This document shows, in pieces, positions 51,745-64,000 of a DNA stretch of 64,000 nucleotides. Source of the stretch: Himantopus leucocephalus (lineage: Eukaryota > Chordata > Aves > Charadriiformes > Recurvirostridae); contig RSEF01000003.1 of NCBI GenBank assembly GCA_003993805.1, positions 57,423,857 through 57,487,856 on the forward strand, given 5' to 3'. The position numbers were made by a program, and so were the translations under genes. Each line of letters opens with the position of its first letter. Position 1 is the first letter of the stretch. The notes under the pieces were generated by a model. The model was not told the DNA's origin and made no database searches. It saw only the letters and a program-made list of their open reading frames with translations.

Positions 51745-52140
51745 TACTTAAGTTGCAAGAGACCTGTGGAGACCAACTAGCCCAGCCTCCTGTTGAAAGC
51801 AGGGCCTTAGATTAGCGTTACCCAGGGCCCTGTCAAGCTGTATCTCGAATATTTCCAGCGTGGGCAATTCCACCACTTCACCGGGCAGCCTATTCCAATG
51901 TTTAATCGATCCCACAGTGAAAATACCCCTTATATCCACGGGCATCTCCCGTGAAGCAACTTGGGGCCATCACCTGTTGTCCTGTCACAGCACATCCTTG
52001 TGGAGACAAGTGCTTCCACCTTCTTCTCTGTAACCATCCTTTTTCTACTGGAATACCATGACTAGATTCCCCTGAGCCCTCTCTTCTCCAGGATGAACAC
52101 ACCCATCTCCCTCAACCTCTCCTCAGGTGACAACTTCTCT
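51745..52140 (-). mobile_element. CR1 LINE fragment (3' end)
   Basis: On the plus strand the sequence shows the reverse complement of a CR1 3' region: GACCAACTAGCCCAGCCTCC, CCCAGGGCCCTGTCAAG, CAATTCCACCACTTCACCGG, GGCAGCCTATTCCAATG, CTCTTCTCCAGGATGAACAC and CCTCAACCTCTCCTCAGG. CR1 is the dominant LINE of birds and reptiles. The copy is 5'-truncated and diverged, with no reverse-transcriptase frame. Family assignment is from recognised consensus phrases. Confidence 0.85.
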
Positions 52141-55100
52141 AACCAACTGATCATTAGGGAAAGCATGAGAGAGGTGCTGAGCTGAAGAGAGAAAAATTAA
52201 ACTGCCAGGGCATAAATTAGCTGAAACAGTCAAACTAGATTAAACATCTGAGTTGAGGAGTCTTAAGTGATTCTGACCAGGACCACTGCGCAGTCACCCT
52301 GCACTCTCTTTAACGTTTCACTCCTGACAGCCGTTTTGCCTGTTGTATACAATACAGTCAGACATATTACATTCCTCATCTTAAGAGTTCTACCTGTATC
52401 TAAATGGCACTTAAGCATGCCCAAAAATTGCCAGTTAGCAGATAAAGCTCAAAAAATGCACTTTCACAAATAACTTGAAATACGGACATCACCTCCACAG
52501 ATAGCTGCTATCTGCCAGTCTGCCACTAATGTTTTTATATTTATTAACAGATTACAGTTATTGACAAAAAAAAAAATACTTGTTTTCCTTGTTCCCGTGA
52601 GGAAGTATTGGACACTGAAAAAATGTGTTTCTGAAATTCCCCTCTCTTATACTGCACAGTGTGCAGTTGGGCAGCCCTCGGAGGCAATGATAAAAAATGG
52701 CAGCTGAGGCACTGGAGGGACTCCAAAAGAAAGCACGTAGGTCAGATCAATAAGCATAGAAAATGTGCTTAATGCTGCAGATAGCCTAGGCTGGAGCGAG
52801 AGCAAGTGAGTATCAGGGAGACTTGAGCGGCATTTTTTTTCGGTAGTTACAACAGCAAAGTATAGGAATATGCCACTTGTATATTCTCTGCTGTTGAAAA
52901 AGAAGGATGGATAATAGTGATGAGGAGTGAGATTTGGATGTGACTTGGATAATGATGCCTTGGAAACAAAGGAGTTAAATTCACAAAGTGATTAAAAAAC
53001 TGCAAGCACATCACTCAGTAGTCATCTGGGATGGTATTTGTACCAAAGATAGATAAAACATTTTAGATAGAATTCTAATTTTTTAAGTCTCAATGAACCA
53101 GTCTGTTCTTATACATGGGCCAGATTTTTACAATTTTACTCATATTAAGTCATGCCTTACCCCAAGAATAATCCCGTTGATTATAATGGTAATATTGTTC
53201 CACAGATGTCTCAGAAGAAACGCAAATGTAAAAGCAGACTTTATACTTAAGATAAAAGACATCAATCATGAGCACATCTGGGAATCTGATAAAAACATAC
53301 GGTACAAAAAAATCACTGTGGGATGACAGAAATGTACTTACATAGCAGGTCTGTGGACATGTTTACAGATCAGGCAAAGGAAACCTACATAAAATAAATG
53401 AAAAAAGAATGATCAGTTTTCTGAGCTAGCACTATTCGTGTTTAAACCTCATGCTCGTTATCATACGCATAGTTTTTTAGTTCTTTAGGAAATGAGGAAA
53501 ACATATCTAGGGAAATCGGACAAGGAGGGATTTCAATTTGTGGAAGAACAGAGTAAATATATCTATTTTTTATTCCTTAATAAATTGTTCCATTTCACAA
53601 ACAATGTGGACTGACAATATTAATGTAATACCTTTTAATTAAGAGCAATTCACTGTATCCCCCATCTTCATTAACATTTATTATTAAAACAGAATTTTCA
53701 GACGCCATATATTTTACCCCATTGCATGACATTTTTTGTTTAAGTCTGCTATTTCTGGTATTCATCTTAACAGTCCTCACCCTTGCAAAATCAAAGGGAA
53801 TATTAACTAGATAGATACAGGACAAGACATTTTATTTGCTCTCTTGAAAGACTCCTGGAGACTTCTAGCTTTGTGCTGAACTCTGTTCATCTTGTTCTCT
53901 TCCCATTCATCTGCCGGTTTTTGACCGAAATTTTACTATAAGCACATGGGACCACAGTCTGTCTCTTCTGTAGCTGTCTGAGCAGCCTCCAGCACAGTGG
54001 GATCCCAATGTGTGGATAAGGCTAGTTGGAGCAACAGAAGTAATAAGGCATGTAATAATAAGGGGGCATACAAATAACAGTACGAATCACATCAGCTTAT
54101 GCCATTTTGTTGCGTCCTGTACAAGTCTTGAAAATTTCAGGCGGTGTTCAAAGGTGTATGTATATGACTTCAGGTGAAAACTTGACTCTGATGAAGACAA
54201 CGGTATTTTGTCACTGACTGAAATGGGTCAAAGACAACATCTTCATTTTTAGAAACACAATGATCGTTAGGAAGATGCTTCCAAACTAATTGGAGTTGGT
54301 TGGGAAAACTGAGAGGAGTATGGAAGAAGGCAAAAAAGATGTCAGAAAAAACGGATGGCAAAGAATAATGAGAACTGAGAAGGAAACAGACTCAAGGGGC
54401 ATAAAGAAGTGGTAAGGTAAGGTGAATACAGAGCACGATGAGGCAGAGGAGTCAGTGGCCTGCTGATGAGAATCTGCCAAGGAAGAAGCTGTGACTCTGC
54501 CACGTTGTCCACAAGCAGGAAGAGGAAGCTGAGATCCAGCTCTCTGCTGAAACCTACAAGCACAATGTAGTGCCATTTTCAAGTTTGAGAAGACTAAGAT
54601 AACACTTCTAGTGATCCATTGTAAGCACCTAAGTTGCTGTCTTAGCTTGAGGACATGCCCTTTGTCCCCTCATACAAAAGCAGCCATGCTGAGCATTCCT
54701 CCCAGCATTTACTCAGCAATGATGTACATACAGATCATCATTACTGGGCAATGTAACAGCTATGCCAATTACATTAGCAAGTTAACAACCGATGAACTTA
54801 CATATCCTCATTTAAGTGCTCACAGACCCAATCTCAAGACTAAGACACAAAGATAGTACATCAGACTTGGTATCTTACCGTGCGTCTCATCACAACATAA
54901 GATAACCCCCAAGGATTTAAATTGTCAATCCTAGCATAAGAGACAGTATGTAAAGAAAATAAATTTTATAGATGCTCTGCACTCTGGAATTTGGAAGAGT
55001 TCCGATGTCGAAATATAAAGAGCAGTCTGGTCTTTCCGTCCCACATGCTTAAACATGTCTTTCAAGCCTATGCTGCCTTCACCAGACGGAAGTACAAGCT

Positions 55101-58100
55101 TTACATTTTAGAGTGATTTGCAGTGGTGGGTGGTGAGGGGTAGCTGACAGGTGTACTGTAGTCTTTATTGTAGAAAATTCATATTTTCAACATGAAACCA
55201 AACAGATTCCTCCCACCTTTGGGATGCACACATTCCCGAATACCGGTGGGATAAAACTGACAGGGAGCAGCTCATCAGAGACCTTCAGCAGGGAAGACAC
55301 TACAAGGAAAGACACTTCAACTGCCCATGCACAAGCATCCTGTGTCTTTTGAGGTGGACATTTGAAGCACCCACATGAAGCTGAGGGCTACAATATTGGT
55401 TAGAAAGGAAAAAGAGTGCCTCCTGGACCGGGAGCAAGAAGCCAGGCAGGGTTACCCAGGACATCTCAGACAGCACTAGATGCTTCTGTTTCAGCAAATT
55501 AACCAAGTCCTACAGTACTGCAGTTTGTCTGTTTTTATAAGAAGCCAGGGAGAGAACAGGCAGGCTGCTGGTACATCACTTCTGTCTGAGATCAAGGGGG
55601 CTGCAGATGAGGCACGAAACACAAATGCCAGGACATCAACTTCTCATCTGTAACCTCTGTCCTCTGCCAAAACAGCTGCCTCCGGTGAACATACAGCATA
55701 TAAACTGGCCTTTGTCTCTGACGGGGATGTGTAGATGTGAGAGAGAAGCAGTAAAGGGTCCCACACGCTAAAAGGACATCAGCATGTCCTCTTTCCAGGT
55801 GAAAACAGCCATGCTGAGAGCAAGCTTTCTAAGCAGCAAGTGTTCTGGCCTGATGTCTGTTGGCCAGAAAACACTTCCTTCCTGCAAAAAAACTACTCTG
55901 CAGTTTGACTCCATTCTGGCTGAGAGCGAGGCACTTGTCTGTGGTGCTAATTTCTAAGAATTTAGGCCTTGCAGAGGGAACAGTGGACTTTAATGGCATC
56001 CATATGTGACTGTACACACGCCAACCTTTGTCATCCCCAGAAACAGCAGGCTATGTGTTGTCACTGTCAAAGCAGTGCCATCAACTAATAAAGATTTCAT
56101 CCCCTCACTGAATTACTAGGCAAAATGATTTAATTTTGCTGGCATTCAATCTGCAGGGCAATTACCTGGTAAACCACCACAACACAACAAGCTCTCTCCC
56201 CTTTCATGTGGTGAAAATCAGTGTCATACTTTCATCCTCCCATATCTGGTCTGCAGCAATCTCCTGTCGTGAGAAAGTCCAGCCTCAGTCCATCCTCTCC
56301 CATCCCCCACAGGTCTGCCATCCACCCACGTTCCAGTGACACTGTGGTCCATGAACACCGCAGTTAAGGTTTGGTTGAATTGTTCTGTGGTGTCACTTTG
56401 GTGGTAGAGGAGGGCGCATGGAGAAGAAGCAGCACATACACTAGCTAGGACAGAAGACCATACCTCTTGACACAGAGACTGTAACAGGTCAGAACGACAG
56501 CAGAGGGAGTCAGATGAAGAGTAGCATGGTCCAGAGCAACCCATGAGACACCTCCACTGCAATTAAAAGGCTAACCTGCTGCTGGGGTGGGGACAGCTAT
56601 CAGCAGAATCATGAGGAGGTTCTCCATTCACTTATGACTTAGAAGCAGCTACAAAAACCACTGCAGAAAAGCGCTATTGCACAGGTTGGCTCTTCCCTCC
56701 CATCTCTTTTGCCTATGCTGAGAGGGCTGCCTTCTCCTGTGGTCTGGAGCCAGGAAGGAATTGGTCCGTGACACTGCCATCTACCTGCTGCCCCTCTTGG
56801 CATTAAAGGCAGTTACCCATACAGGCAGATCACCTTGTACAGAGCTCTACTCCAAACAGTCCTCCTAGGACGTGGTCAAAGGTACAAGACTCTGCTGCAG
56901 AAGATTTGCCCCAGAGAATGAGGGCACTAGGAAGAGGATAATCATAAATCACCAAAGTGTTTTTCTCCACAGGCCATCAAATCCCGGGAAACTTTCTCTT
57001 TTTTTCCCCTGTACGGTCCTCTGATGAAGGAGCATTGGCAGCAGCAACCACATAGTGCCCAAGTCCAGCCTTTGGGGAGGACACAGAAACTACAGACCAA
57101 GAGGGAACACCTCCGTGAGGGCATCCCAGTCACTGTAACAGGAGCCACTTGCAGAACAACAGAGCAGCAGGTGCACCAACACAAGGAACTGTTCCTCCTC
57201 TAAAAGTCAGTCAGGACGTTATCTCTGACGGGGTGAGGATAAGCACAGTAAGACGTATTTGCAGAGGCAAGGGAGTGCAAGCAGAACTACAAGTTCCTTC
57301 ATACGCCATGCCAGCTCTTCCCCAGTTACCCTCAACACGGACCCAGCAACTGCCTGTCCTCCTAGCTGCAGAAAACCACCACCATAAATCCCTCTCCTGT
57401 CCAAGGTCACCCCTCTGGTGCACGAGGACACCTCTTGCGCAGTGTATTGCCCCCCAACCAAGGGGGCTCTGACACATGCAGAGCCATGGCAGCCACTTAC
57501 CCTGTGCCAACCAGGCACAGTGCCTAGTGGTTTCTGGCCACATCGGTCACTTGTCAATCGAAACTTAGGTGGTTGGCCAGTGGCCATGCTGGCCTCAGTT
57601 TAACAGTCCCATTGGCCAATCTTCTGCGGTTTTACTCCTTGTAAACCACATTGACCTTTATATGAAGTGTTGCAGGTATACTCGCCAAATTTGCTGTGTT
57701 GTCCACATAGCCAAAAGAAACTGTTTGTTGCCGCTCTTAAATACTATTCTTTCTCATCAGTGAATGGGCAGAAGAGGAGGGGGAGCAGAGTTGGGGATGT
57801 TTCCCATACTTGAAAATTGCAGCCCTGAAAATTTGAGGCGAAGCCTTACGAGATTCTTACAGGCTTTCAGGTATCAGGAAATCAGCTTACGCATTTTGGT
57901 TGAATAGGACTTGATGGGTTAAGTGTAATAGATGGTTAACTGTCTACAAATAGCAAAACAGTGATCACAGGCACATTGTATGATGAGAAGTTCAATGCTT
58001 TGTGTTGGTAAAAAGTGGTTATGCACTGGTTAGAGTAAGCGAGGATGGGTTCTGCACTGTCTATGAAGGAGAAGGACATTTTGCAGAGTACATTTTGTAG

Positions 58101-60269
58101 GAGACAGGATTTTAGGCTTTGTTTTTCTTAGTTGTTCCACCATTGCCACAAATTTACAGCCTATGCATTTTGTGTTTCAGAAGTGACTGTAGTGGGCACA
58201 CTGCGGGCATGTCTGACTTGGGATGGGTACATATTATGGTGGTGGGATTGCCCTGGGACATTGTGGGTTCATAGTGGGAAACGCAAATGCCTGTTACCCC
58301 TTCTGTTCTGATGCAGAAGACATTGGAGTAATGAAATCAGCCAGCCAATTTCCACTTATGGTCCATGAGGAGGACCTACATGAGCATCAGGGTCACTGCT
58401 GCACCAGAGGAAAGGTAACTCACACAAGGAAATGGATAGCAAGGGAAACCAGCCCACACAGGACCTCTGGGGCTGCTCACGATGCACACGAGACATCAAC
58501 GAAGGCTGCCAACAACAGCCTTGATAACTACCTTGCTTACCAGTGGTTCACACTGAGAGGCAGTGAGAGGCGTAGCAAAGGCTCCACTTTCTACTCCTCC
58601 CTGTGCCTGGAAAATACTATTATGATACCTGGTGAAAGTTTCTGAATGCAGTTCTCACCCAAAGTCCTGTATCCACTGCAGGTCACTGCTGTATCCACTG
58701 CAGGTCACTGCAGATTTCTAGGAGGATGACACAATTTTACCAACCAGCACTCGCTTCACTGGCCCTGAAGCTCATCTTCACCAGTGACAAACTCCAGGGC
58801 AAGTGAGGCCAGGAAACTGCTCTGTGAGGGACCTTTGCAATGTCTGCAACATACGACTACAACTAGCTGTTCAAGCCAGCTGTCCTGCATTAACACCACA
58901 GCATTCTCACATGGGTTCATGTGATAGAGCTCTTCCATTGACCTGATTCTCTTCCAGAAGAGGTATATTGACCTTCCCTGGCATCATGCTCCAGAAAGCC
59001 AGAGGAAAAGCAGGCACCAAGGTGAGAAGAGACCCAAGCGGCAGCAACAGGAAAAGCTTTCATGCTGCCACACTGACACGGTGGGTGATACCCTTAAGGT
59101 TGCACTATGATGCCATCTGTAGATGACAAGAGAACATGCTGTCTGCAAAACAGACCTATGCCATGCAGAGACAAAGACCTGGATCACAGCTTTTGAATTA
59201 TGAATGCACTGTGAGCAGAAACATGGCTGTTCTGAACCAGTCATCATCTGCCCTCCCACAAGCCCTTAGCGGTTATTACAGAAGTCCTTACATTGCTTTC
59301 CACACAAAAACAATGTCAAAACCCAGTGACAATTGTCAGCACAGGCATACTCTTTCTAATGATCTGACATTATACAGCTCAAAAATGCACCTCGGTTTCA
59401 TGTTGCACGCCAAAGAGATGCATTAGTTAACCAGTCACCGGAAGACTCTTCTTCTGATGCCGTGAAGTTATCTGTCCACTTTCCTCGTGCAGCTGAAAAG
59501 GGGATGCCACTATACTTCATATACTTGGAAGAAGGTCCAGGACAACCTGTTTATAGATTCACAACAGCCCCACGTAGATGGCATTGTTATCTAAGTACCT
59601 TTTATCACATTTTAACTGAGTAAAGGTAAAATGCAAGTAAAAGCATTTTTTCAAGACATCTACAGTAAGTAATACAGCCGCAAATGTCTTTAAAATACAC
59701 AAGCAAAGATGTGACAGGAAAACCACACTTAACCTACTTACACTGAGACTAAATCAGGAAGGACTCTCTTCCCCCGTTACAGGAATCCGTTGTCAGGGTT
59801 TAACTTTCAGCATACCTTATGCCTCAGGTCGCATCCATCAAAAGAAAATAAACCTTCAGGAGACAACGCATCTATTACACAGCATTAGCATTCCACTGCT
59901 GTCCCTGCTTGTTCTCTTTTGGCTACTGCTAGTGCTCGTGCTGGGCTCAATGCATTTCTGCTGACATAGTTTCTCTTCTCCCGAATTCATTAACAGGAAG
60001 GAAAATCATAATGACATAGAAATGATTTAAGTATTAACAAAGTACTAACAAAGCAAAATGAATATGCAGCGCCAAAATCTCCACTCAGAGAAACCTATGT
60101 AGATTTTCTGAAGTTTGTGTTTGTCCCACATGTGCATCCACAATCAGGATTTGGTACATGTTAAGTACAACTCATCAAATGTCCAACAGTGGAATACTGT
60201 GTGTTTTGTAACTACCACGTGTAGAGTCCCTCACTGAGGAAAACATGAAATTATAAATCACTTTATAAT

Positions 60270-60566
60270 TTATCATGTAAAACAGCACATACTTGTACTT
60301 TTACAAAATTATGTATTTTTTCAAACCATTGAATTATTTTATAATTATAAAACAGAATAACTCTTTTGCCATCATAATATTTTTCTTTATGTACGGGATT
60401 CTACACCTTTCCCTNGATTTATCACGTAAAACAGCACATACTTGTACTTTTACAAAATTACGTATTTTTTTCAAACCATGGAATTATTTTATAATTATAA
60501 AACAGAATAACTCTTTTGCCATCATAATATTTTTCTTTATGTACAGGATTCTACACCTTTCCCTTG
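60270..60566. repeat. Assembly-type ~145-bp duplication around n at 60415
   Basis: The stretch with AAAACAGCACATACTTGTAC, TTTTATAATTATAAAACAG and GATTCTACACCTTTCCCT occurs once before and once after the single n at 60415, with a few substitutions and one T-tract length change. Likely unmerged contig ends or two haplotypes placed in series. Confidence 0.8.
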
Positions 60567-60798
60567 ATTAAGCAAAGAACTTGAGCAGTACAACACACAT
60601 ACACTTGTGTCCCTGATCCAGAAATCTGGCTCACTGATATTGCAGGAGTTCTTCAAATGTAAGTCTTATTTGTGAATGTAAAAAATAATGAAAACCCAAG
60701 ATTATATATGGAGCATCTCTTTCTTTTACAGAGGACTATGCAGATGTAAAAGAACAGTGCACAAAATCGTAAGGCAGACTGTGGGTAGACAAAGTGAC

Positions 60799-61084
60799 AT
60801 ACTCAACAATATGTTTTCTCTAAAGGGTTTTCTAAGAATATTTTGTATACCTTCATGATAATTGTTTTGAAGTGTGTATATACACACATACATACTATAC
60901 AAATATATAAAGTACTGCTGCTAAAGGAAACTTTATANAGTGACATACTCAACAATGTTTTCTCTAAAGGGTTTTCTAAGAATATTTTGTATACCTTTAT
61001 GATAATTGTTTTGAAGTGTGTATATACACACACACACACACACTATACAAATATATAAAGTACTGCTGCTAAAGGAAACTTTAT
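60799..61084. repeat. Assembly-type ~140-bp duplication around n at 60938, with CA microsatellite
   Basis: GTGACATACTCAACAAT through AAAGGAAACTTTATA is present on both sides of the n at 60938. The copies differ mainly in the length of a CA run (short in the first; about 61026-61042 in the second), which is what two microsatellite alleles or a failed merge would give. Confidence 0.8.
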
Positions 61085-62912
61085 AACTATATACACATCT
61101 CTACAGATCAAATGCCTTGGTATAAGCAATCAAGAGCACTGTCAGTTTTCAAGTGACTTCAAGAGGTCAGGCAAAAAGACATCCTATTGACATCCTATTT
61201 TTGGATCAGTTGGCTGTTATTTTGCCAAAGCTATAGCGAGTGTTAAATTTGGATACATTAAAAAGTCCTGCCTTTCCATTCCCTGCACCAATCAATATTC
61301 TAACCTGGTTACAATCACCTCAACATGTAGCACCATCAAATATCATCCACATACGCACTGAATCTATTTTCAGTTTAAAGCAAAAAACCAATTTTCATTA
61401 AAAACAAATCCATTTTATATCCTGTGTCCTGATACCAGAAACAAAGACCAACAAATCCCACTCCTTGTTTCTAAGCAAGTTTTTCCTGTTCTAAAATATG
61501 GCACTGTCTCTTATCGTAATTTTCCTAGCCTTCTATCACTTGATGTTGGTCTATTTTGGTCAGCAAAAGACCTATGGCAGACAATGCATCAAGTACAAGT
61601 TTTTGCCCACCTCCAGTGCCCTGACAACAGAAGAAATGCTATTAAAGAGTATTTTTAAAAAGCGATAGTAACAAAAGGGAAACAAATCCCGAGGGAATGA
61701 TACCAAATGGCATCTTATGCCAGCCTGCCTTACTGAGGGCTGCTCTTGTTGTTTGGCTTTGCAAAGCACTCAGCATTTTGATTGCGATCCAGCAAAGCAT
61801 TTCTGCATTTCCCATGTCTTTCCACCACTGACTTGCAGGGAACTATTTGTACACGTGAAGACAAACCTACACTTCATATTTTGCTGGGTCAGGGTCAAGG
61901 CACCAATCATCTTTCTGGATCCTTATTTTGTTAGGAGAATTGGTTAAAATAAGTTTTTTAAAAATGTATCTTAAAAGGGTGAGTTTTAAAAAGCCTCAAG
62001 ACCCAGGAACATTCCTAAAATAATTCGCATTCCACAGCAAAACCATTTCCATTTCAATGAGCCTGTGTAGAGGACTCTGGTCTACTTTGAAACTCAGGAC
62101 TGAACGGGCACAAAACAAACACCGAACCCACTTGTACCACTACGCCTGAAAAAGCACTTTTTCCTGTTCTCCCTCAATACCTTGACTAAACTCTTTTCAC
62201 AGCTTCAGGCCTGCATCCCAACACTCATTTCAGGAAGGGCACTGCCACTTCTCTCCAATGGACAGGCTGGTGGCAGGGAGTTTTCCTTTCCTTTCCCTGC
62301 ATCCTCCCCAGGCAGCCTACCACAGAGTCAACAAGTCTCCTGCAGCTTCAAAAATGCTTTTACAAAAACCTTGGTGTTAACACTCTCTCCTTTCATAAGC
62401 TCACTACAAATAAAACTCATTAGCAGCCGCCAGCTTTCCAAAGGCAGGTGAGCAAAACCCACAGTGGAGACAGAGGGACTGGCGAGTTCCTGCACCATGC
62501 AGCAGCCAGTCCCGTGACCAGAGAGGGGGATACCCATTTAGCCAGTACTTCAGCAACATCAGTAAATTTCAAGAAATCATAACAACAGATTTGTCATCTG
62601 GAAGTCAACACCTTACCTCCCCCATCTTGCTTAGATTATGGTAATCTAGGACCTCCCAGCCTCAGATGCTCACAAACTTTGCACATACCTACATCATCAT
62701 CCAGACGCATCCTAAAGCACTACTGCAGTAATATAATGCAGTGTGTAATGTTGCTGCTATATTATGTAAATATTAATACTCAAATTATTTGGTCATATTT
62801 CACTTTCAGAGTCTTGCTCTCACTCTTCAGCAGCTCTAAATTTCAGTGCTGTGAAATGACAATTTTATTCAGAAACTAGAAAAACTGCAAAAGTTTTACC
62901 TGAAAAAGGATT

Positions 62913-63216
62913 TCAGGTTGAGAACATTGGTATTTTTACACATATTTGAGATGTAACGTATGATCTTAACAGTGATTTCAACAGGTTTAGCAGCTTTGTC
63001 TCTTTAGCTGCTTCATAAAAGCTGGATCTCTCTATACATAAATTATGTATCAAAGCATACTTAATGGTTTTCCATAATATGTCCCACTGTTTGGTAACAG
63101 CATCTTGGCTACTACAAATATTTTCTTTATCCACTCCTAAAGGCCTCAGACGTGGAGAATTGCTTGAGCCATCTGAAGGAAGCAATGATAACCCCAATAA
63201 ATCCTCAAAACTCAAA
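62913..63216 (-). CDS. Possible terminal exon of an unidentified minus-strand gene
   Basis: An acceptor-like TTTGCTTGTGCTTTAG (minus strand) opens a frame of 100 codons beginning LSFEDLLGLSLLPSDGSS, with RLRPLGVDKENICSSQDAV, KQWDILWKTIKYALIHNLCI and ERSSFYEAAKETKLLNLLKS, then a TGA. A minus-strand AATAAA lies at 62864-62869, about 45 bases past the stop, as expected for a last exon. The composition looks like real protein (acidic and Ser-rich first half, amphipathic helical second half), and the frame upstream of the acceptor looks intronic. I do not recognise the family. Other exons would lie beyond 64000. Confidence 0.45.
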
Positions 63217-64000
63217 CTAAAGCACAAGCAAAGAGTTTTCACTAAGAACTTAACACTTAAGGTAGAGACACAACAGTAGCTGATTTGTTTAATTAAAGGC
63301 CGCAAGCCTTGTACTGGATAACAGCTGCCTGTCACATCCCTCAATTTGTTTGCTGCAACAGCAGCTGGATTCGCCAACAGCAAACTCGGCAGCAAAACCA
63401 CCCAGGTCCTTTCACTCCTGTTCACACAAGTGGACCGGCTGGAGTGAAATACCACATGAAAAATGCAATCTACCACTTCATACGGTACAGATGCAAGGGG
63501 CAATTATTAAAACTACTGAAAAGGAGACCTTACATTAAATCATCAGGGACTAATTCTGTTGGAATTAAACAGTAACTTGAGGAGTGATTTCTTACTGCCT
63601 TTCTTAAAGGCTACTTTAGTTTTAGGGGTTATATTTTATTAGCAGTGCTTAGAATGCCTATGCTGCATAACTCTAAAAATACCCAAATCCTCCAAATACT
63701 GCATATATGCTTGATTAATGAAAGCTACACATGTTCCCAAATACTACTTAGCTGTTTCCTTAATTTTTCCTTTGATTATGAAGCCATATGATCATTCCAA
63801 AAATCCGCAAATCATGGCTAACAAGTTATCGTTGAATAAATGTAGATATAGATGCAGATTCAACACAATGGATCATCATCCATATTCAGCACAGTAACCT
63901 GTTTCTCAGATAAAAGACAGAGAAAAAGTTGCTCCCCACTGTCAACTAAAGATCAATTGAATCTCTTGTTCTCCCGTACTGACAGCTTGTAACACAGAGT
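63217..64000. other. Window end; nothing recognised
   Basis: AT-rich sequence without a recognisable exon. If the 62913-63216 exon is real, this is its upstream intron. Confidence 0.4.

Larger units (their letters stand above)
45076..62863. other. Gene-poor interval; 5' end of PR/SET-PLAGL1 gene probably here
   Basis: No exon with a conserved product was recognised. The missing start exon of the minus-strand gene should lie here. The only modestly CpG-containing patch is near 50.44-50.62 kb, a weak promoter candidate. Contents otherwise: a GATT microsatellite (about 45246-45261), a 78-bp tandem pair at 49188-49342, a CR1 fragment at 51.75-52.14 kb, a 22-bp tandem pair at about 58667-58711 and two assembly-type duplications near 60.3-61.1 kb. 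Confidence 0.5.

Noticed and set aside
58223..58645. 140-codon plus-strand frame, considered as a transposase remnant
   Set aside because: No DDE, helix-turn-helix or other transposase motif and no terminal repeats; likely chance.

Overview
This is a vertebrate nuclear window, most likely a bird. The introns are short, interspersed repeats are sparse, one CR1 LINE fragment is visible (51.75-52.14 kb), and the gene order LTV1 - ZC2HC1B - PLAGL1 is the one I know from human 6q24.2. A non-avian sauropsid cannot be excluded. No prokaryotic, CRISPR, IS or viral gene content was seen. The sequence is a draft assembly: two 100-N gaps (18426-18525 and 33677-33776), and eight places where one n separates two near-identical copies of flanking sequence or abuts a homopolymer. 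These look like unmerged contig ends.

Layout. 1-1.2 kb: CpG-rich promoter and 5' exon of LTV1 (+). 0.78-11 kb: LTV1, a 40S ribosome-biogenesis factor; all eleven exons are resolved and give a 472-residue protein. 13.5-20.9 kb: ZC2HC1B (+), six exons resolved with two C2HC fingers; the start exon was not found. 20.9-27.7 kb: 3' UTRs and intergenic DNA between two convergent genes. 27.7-45.1 kb, minus strand: PLAGL1 and a set of exons upstream of it. 45.1-62.8 kb: no convincing gene. 62.9-63.2 kb (-): a possible terminal exon of an unidentified gene.

Main discovery. The minus-strand gene here is not the seven-finger PLAGL1 known from mammals. The exon that encodes PLAGL1 fingers 1 and 2 begins with an extra C2H2 finger and a basic linker, contains no methionine at all, and its splice acceptor is in phase with four upstream exons that together encode a complete PR/SET domain of the PRDM10/PRDM15 type, preceded by a C-C-C-H zinc knuckle. 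A 46-nt microexon further upstream also joins in phase. Together they give one uninterrupted 785-residue partial reading frame: zinc knuckle, PR/SET, extra C2H2, basic linker, seven PLAGL1 fingers and the PLAGL1 C-terminus. As far as I know, a PRDM-PLAGL1 composite protein has not been described. It needs RNA evidence and comparison with other sauropsids, fish and mammals. All exon joins are inferred from splice signals and reading phase.
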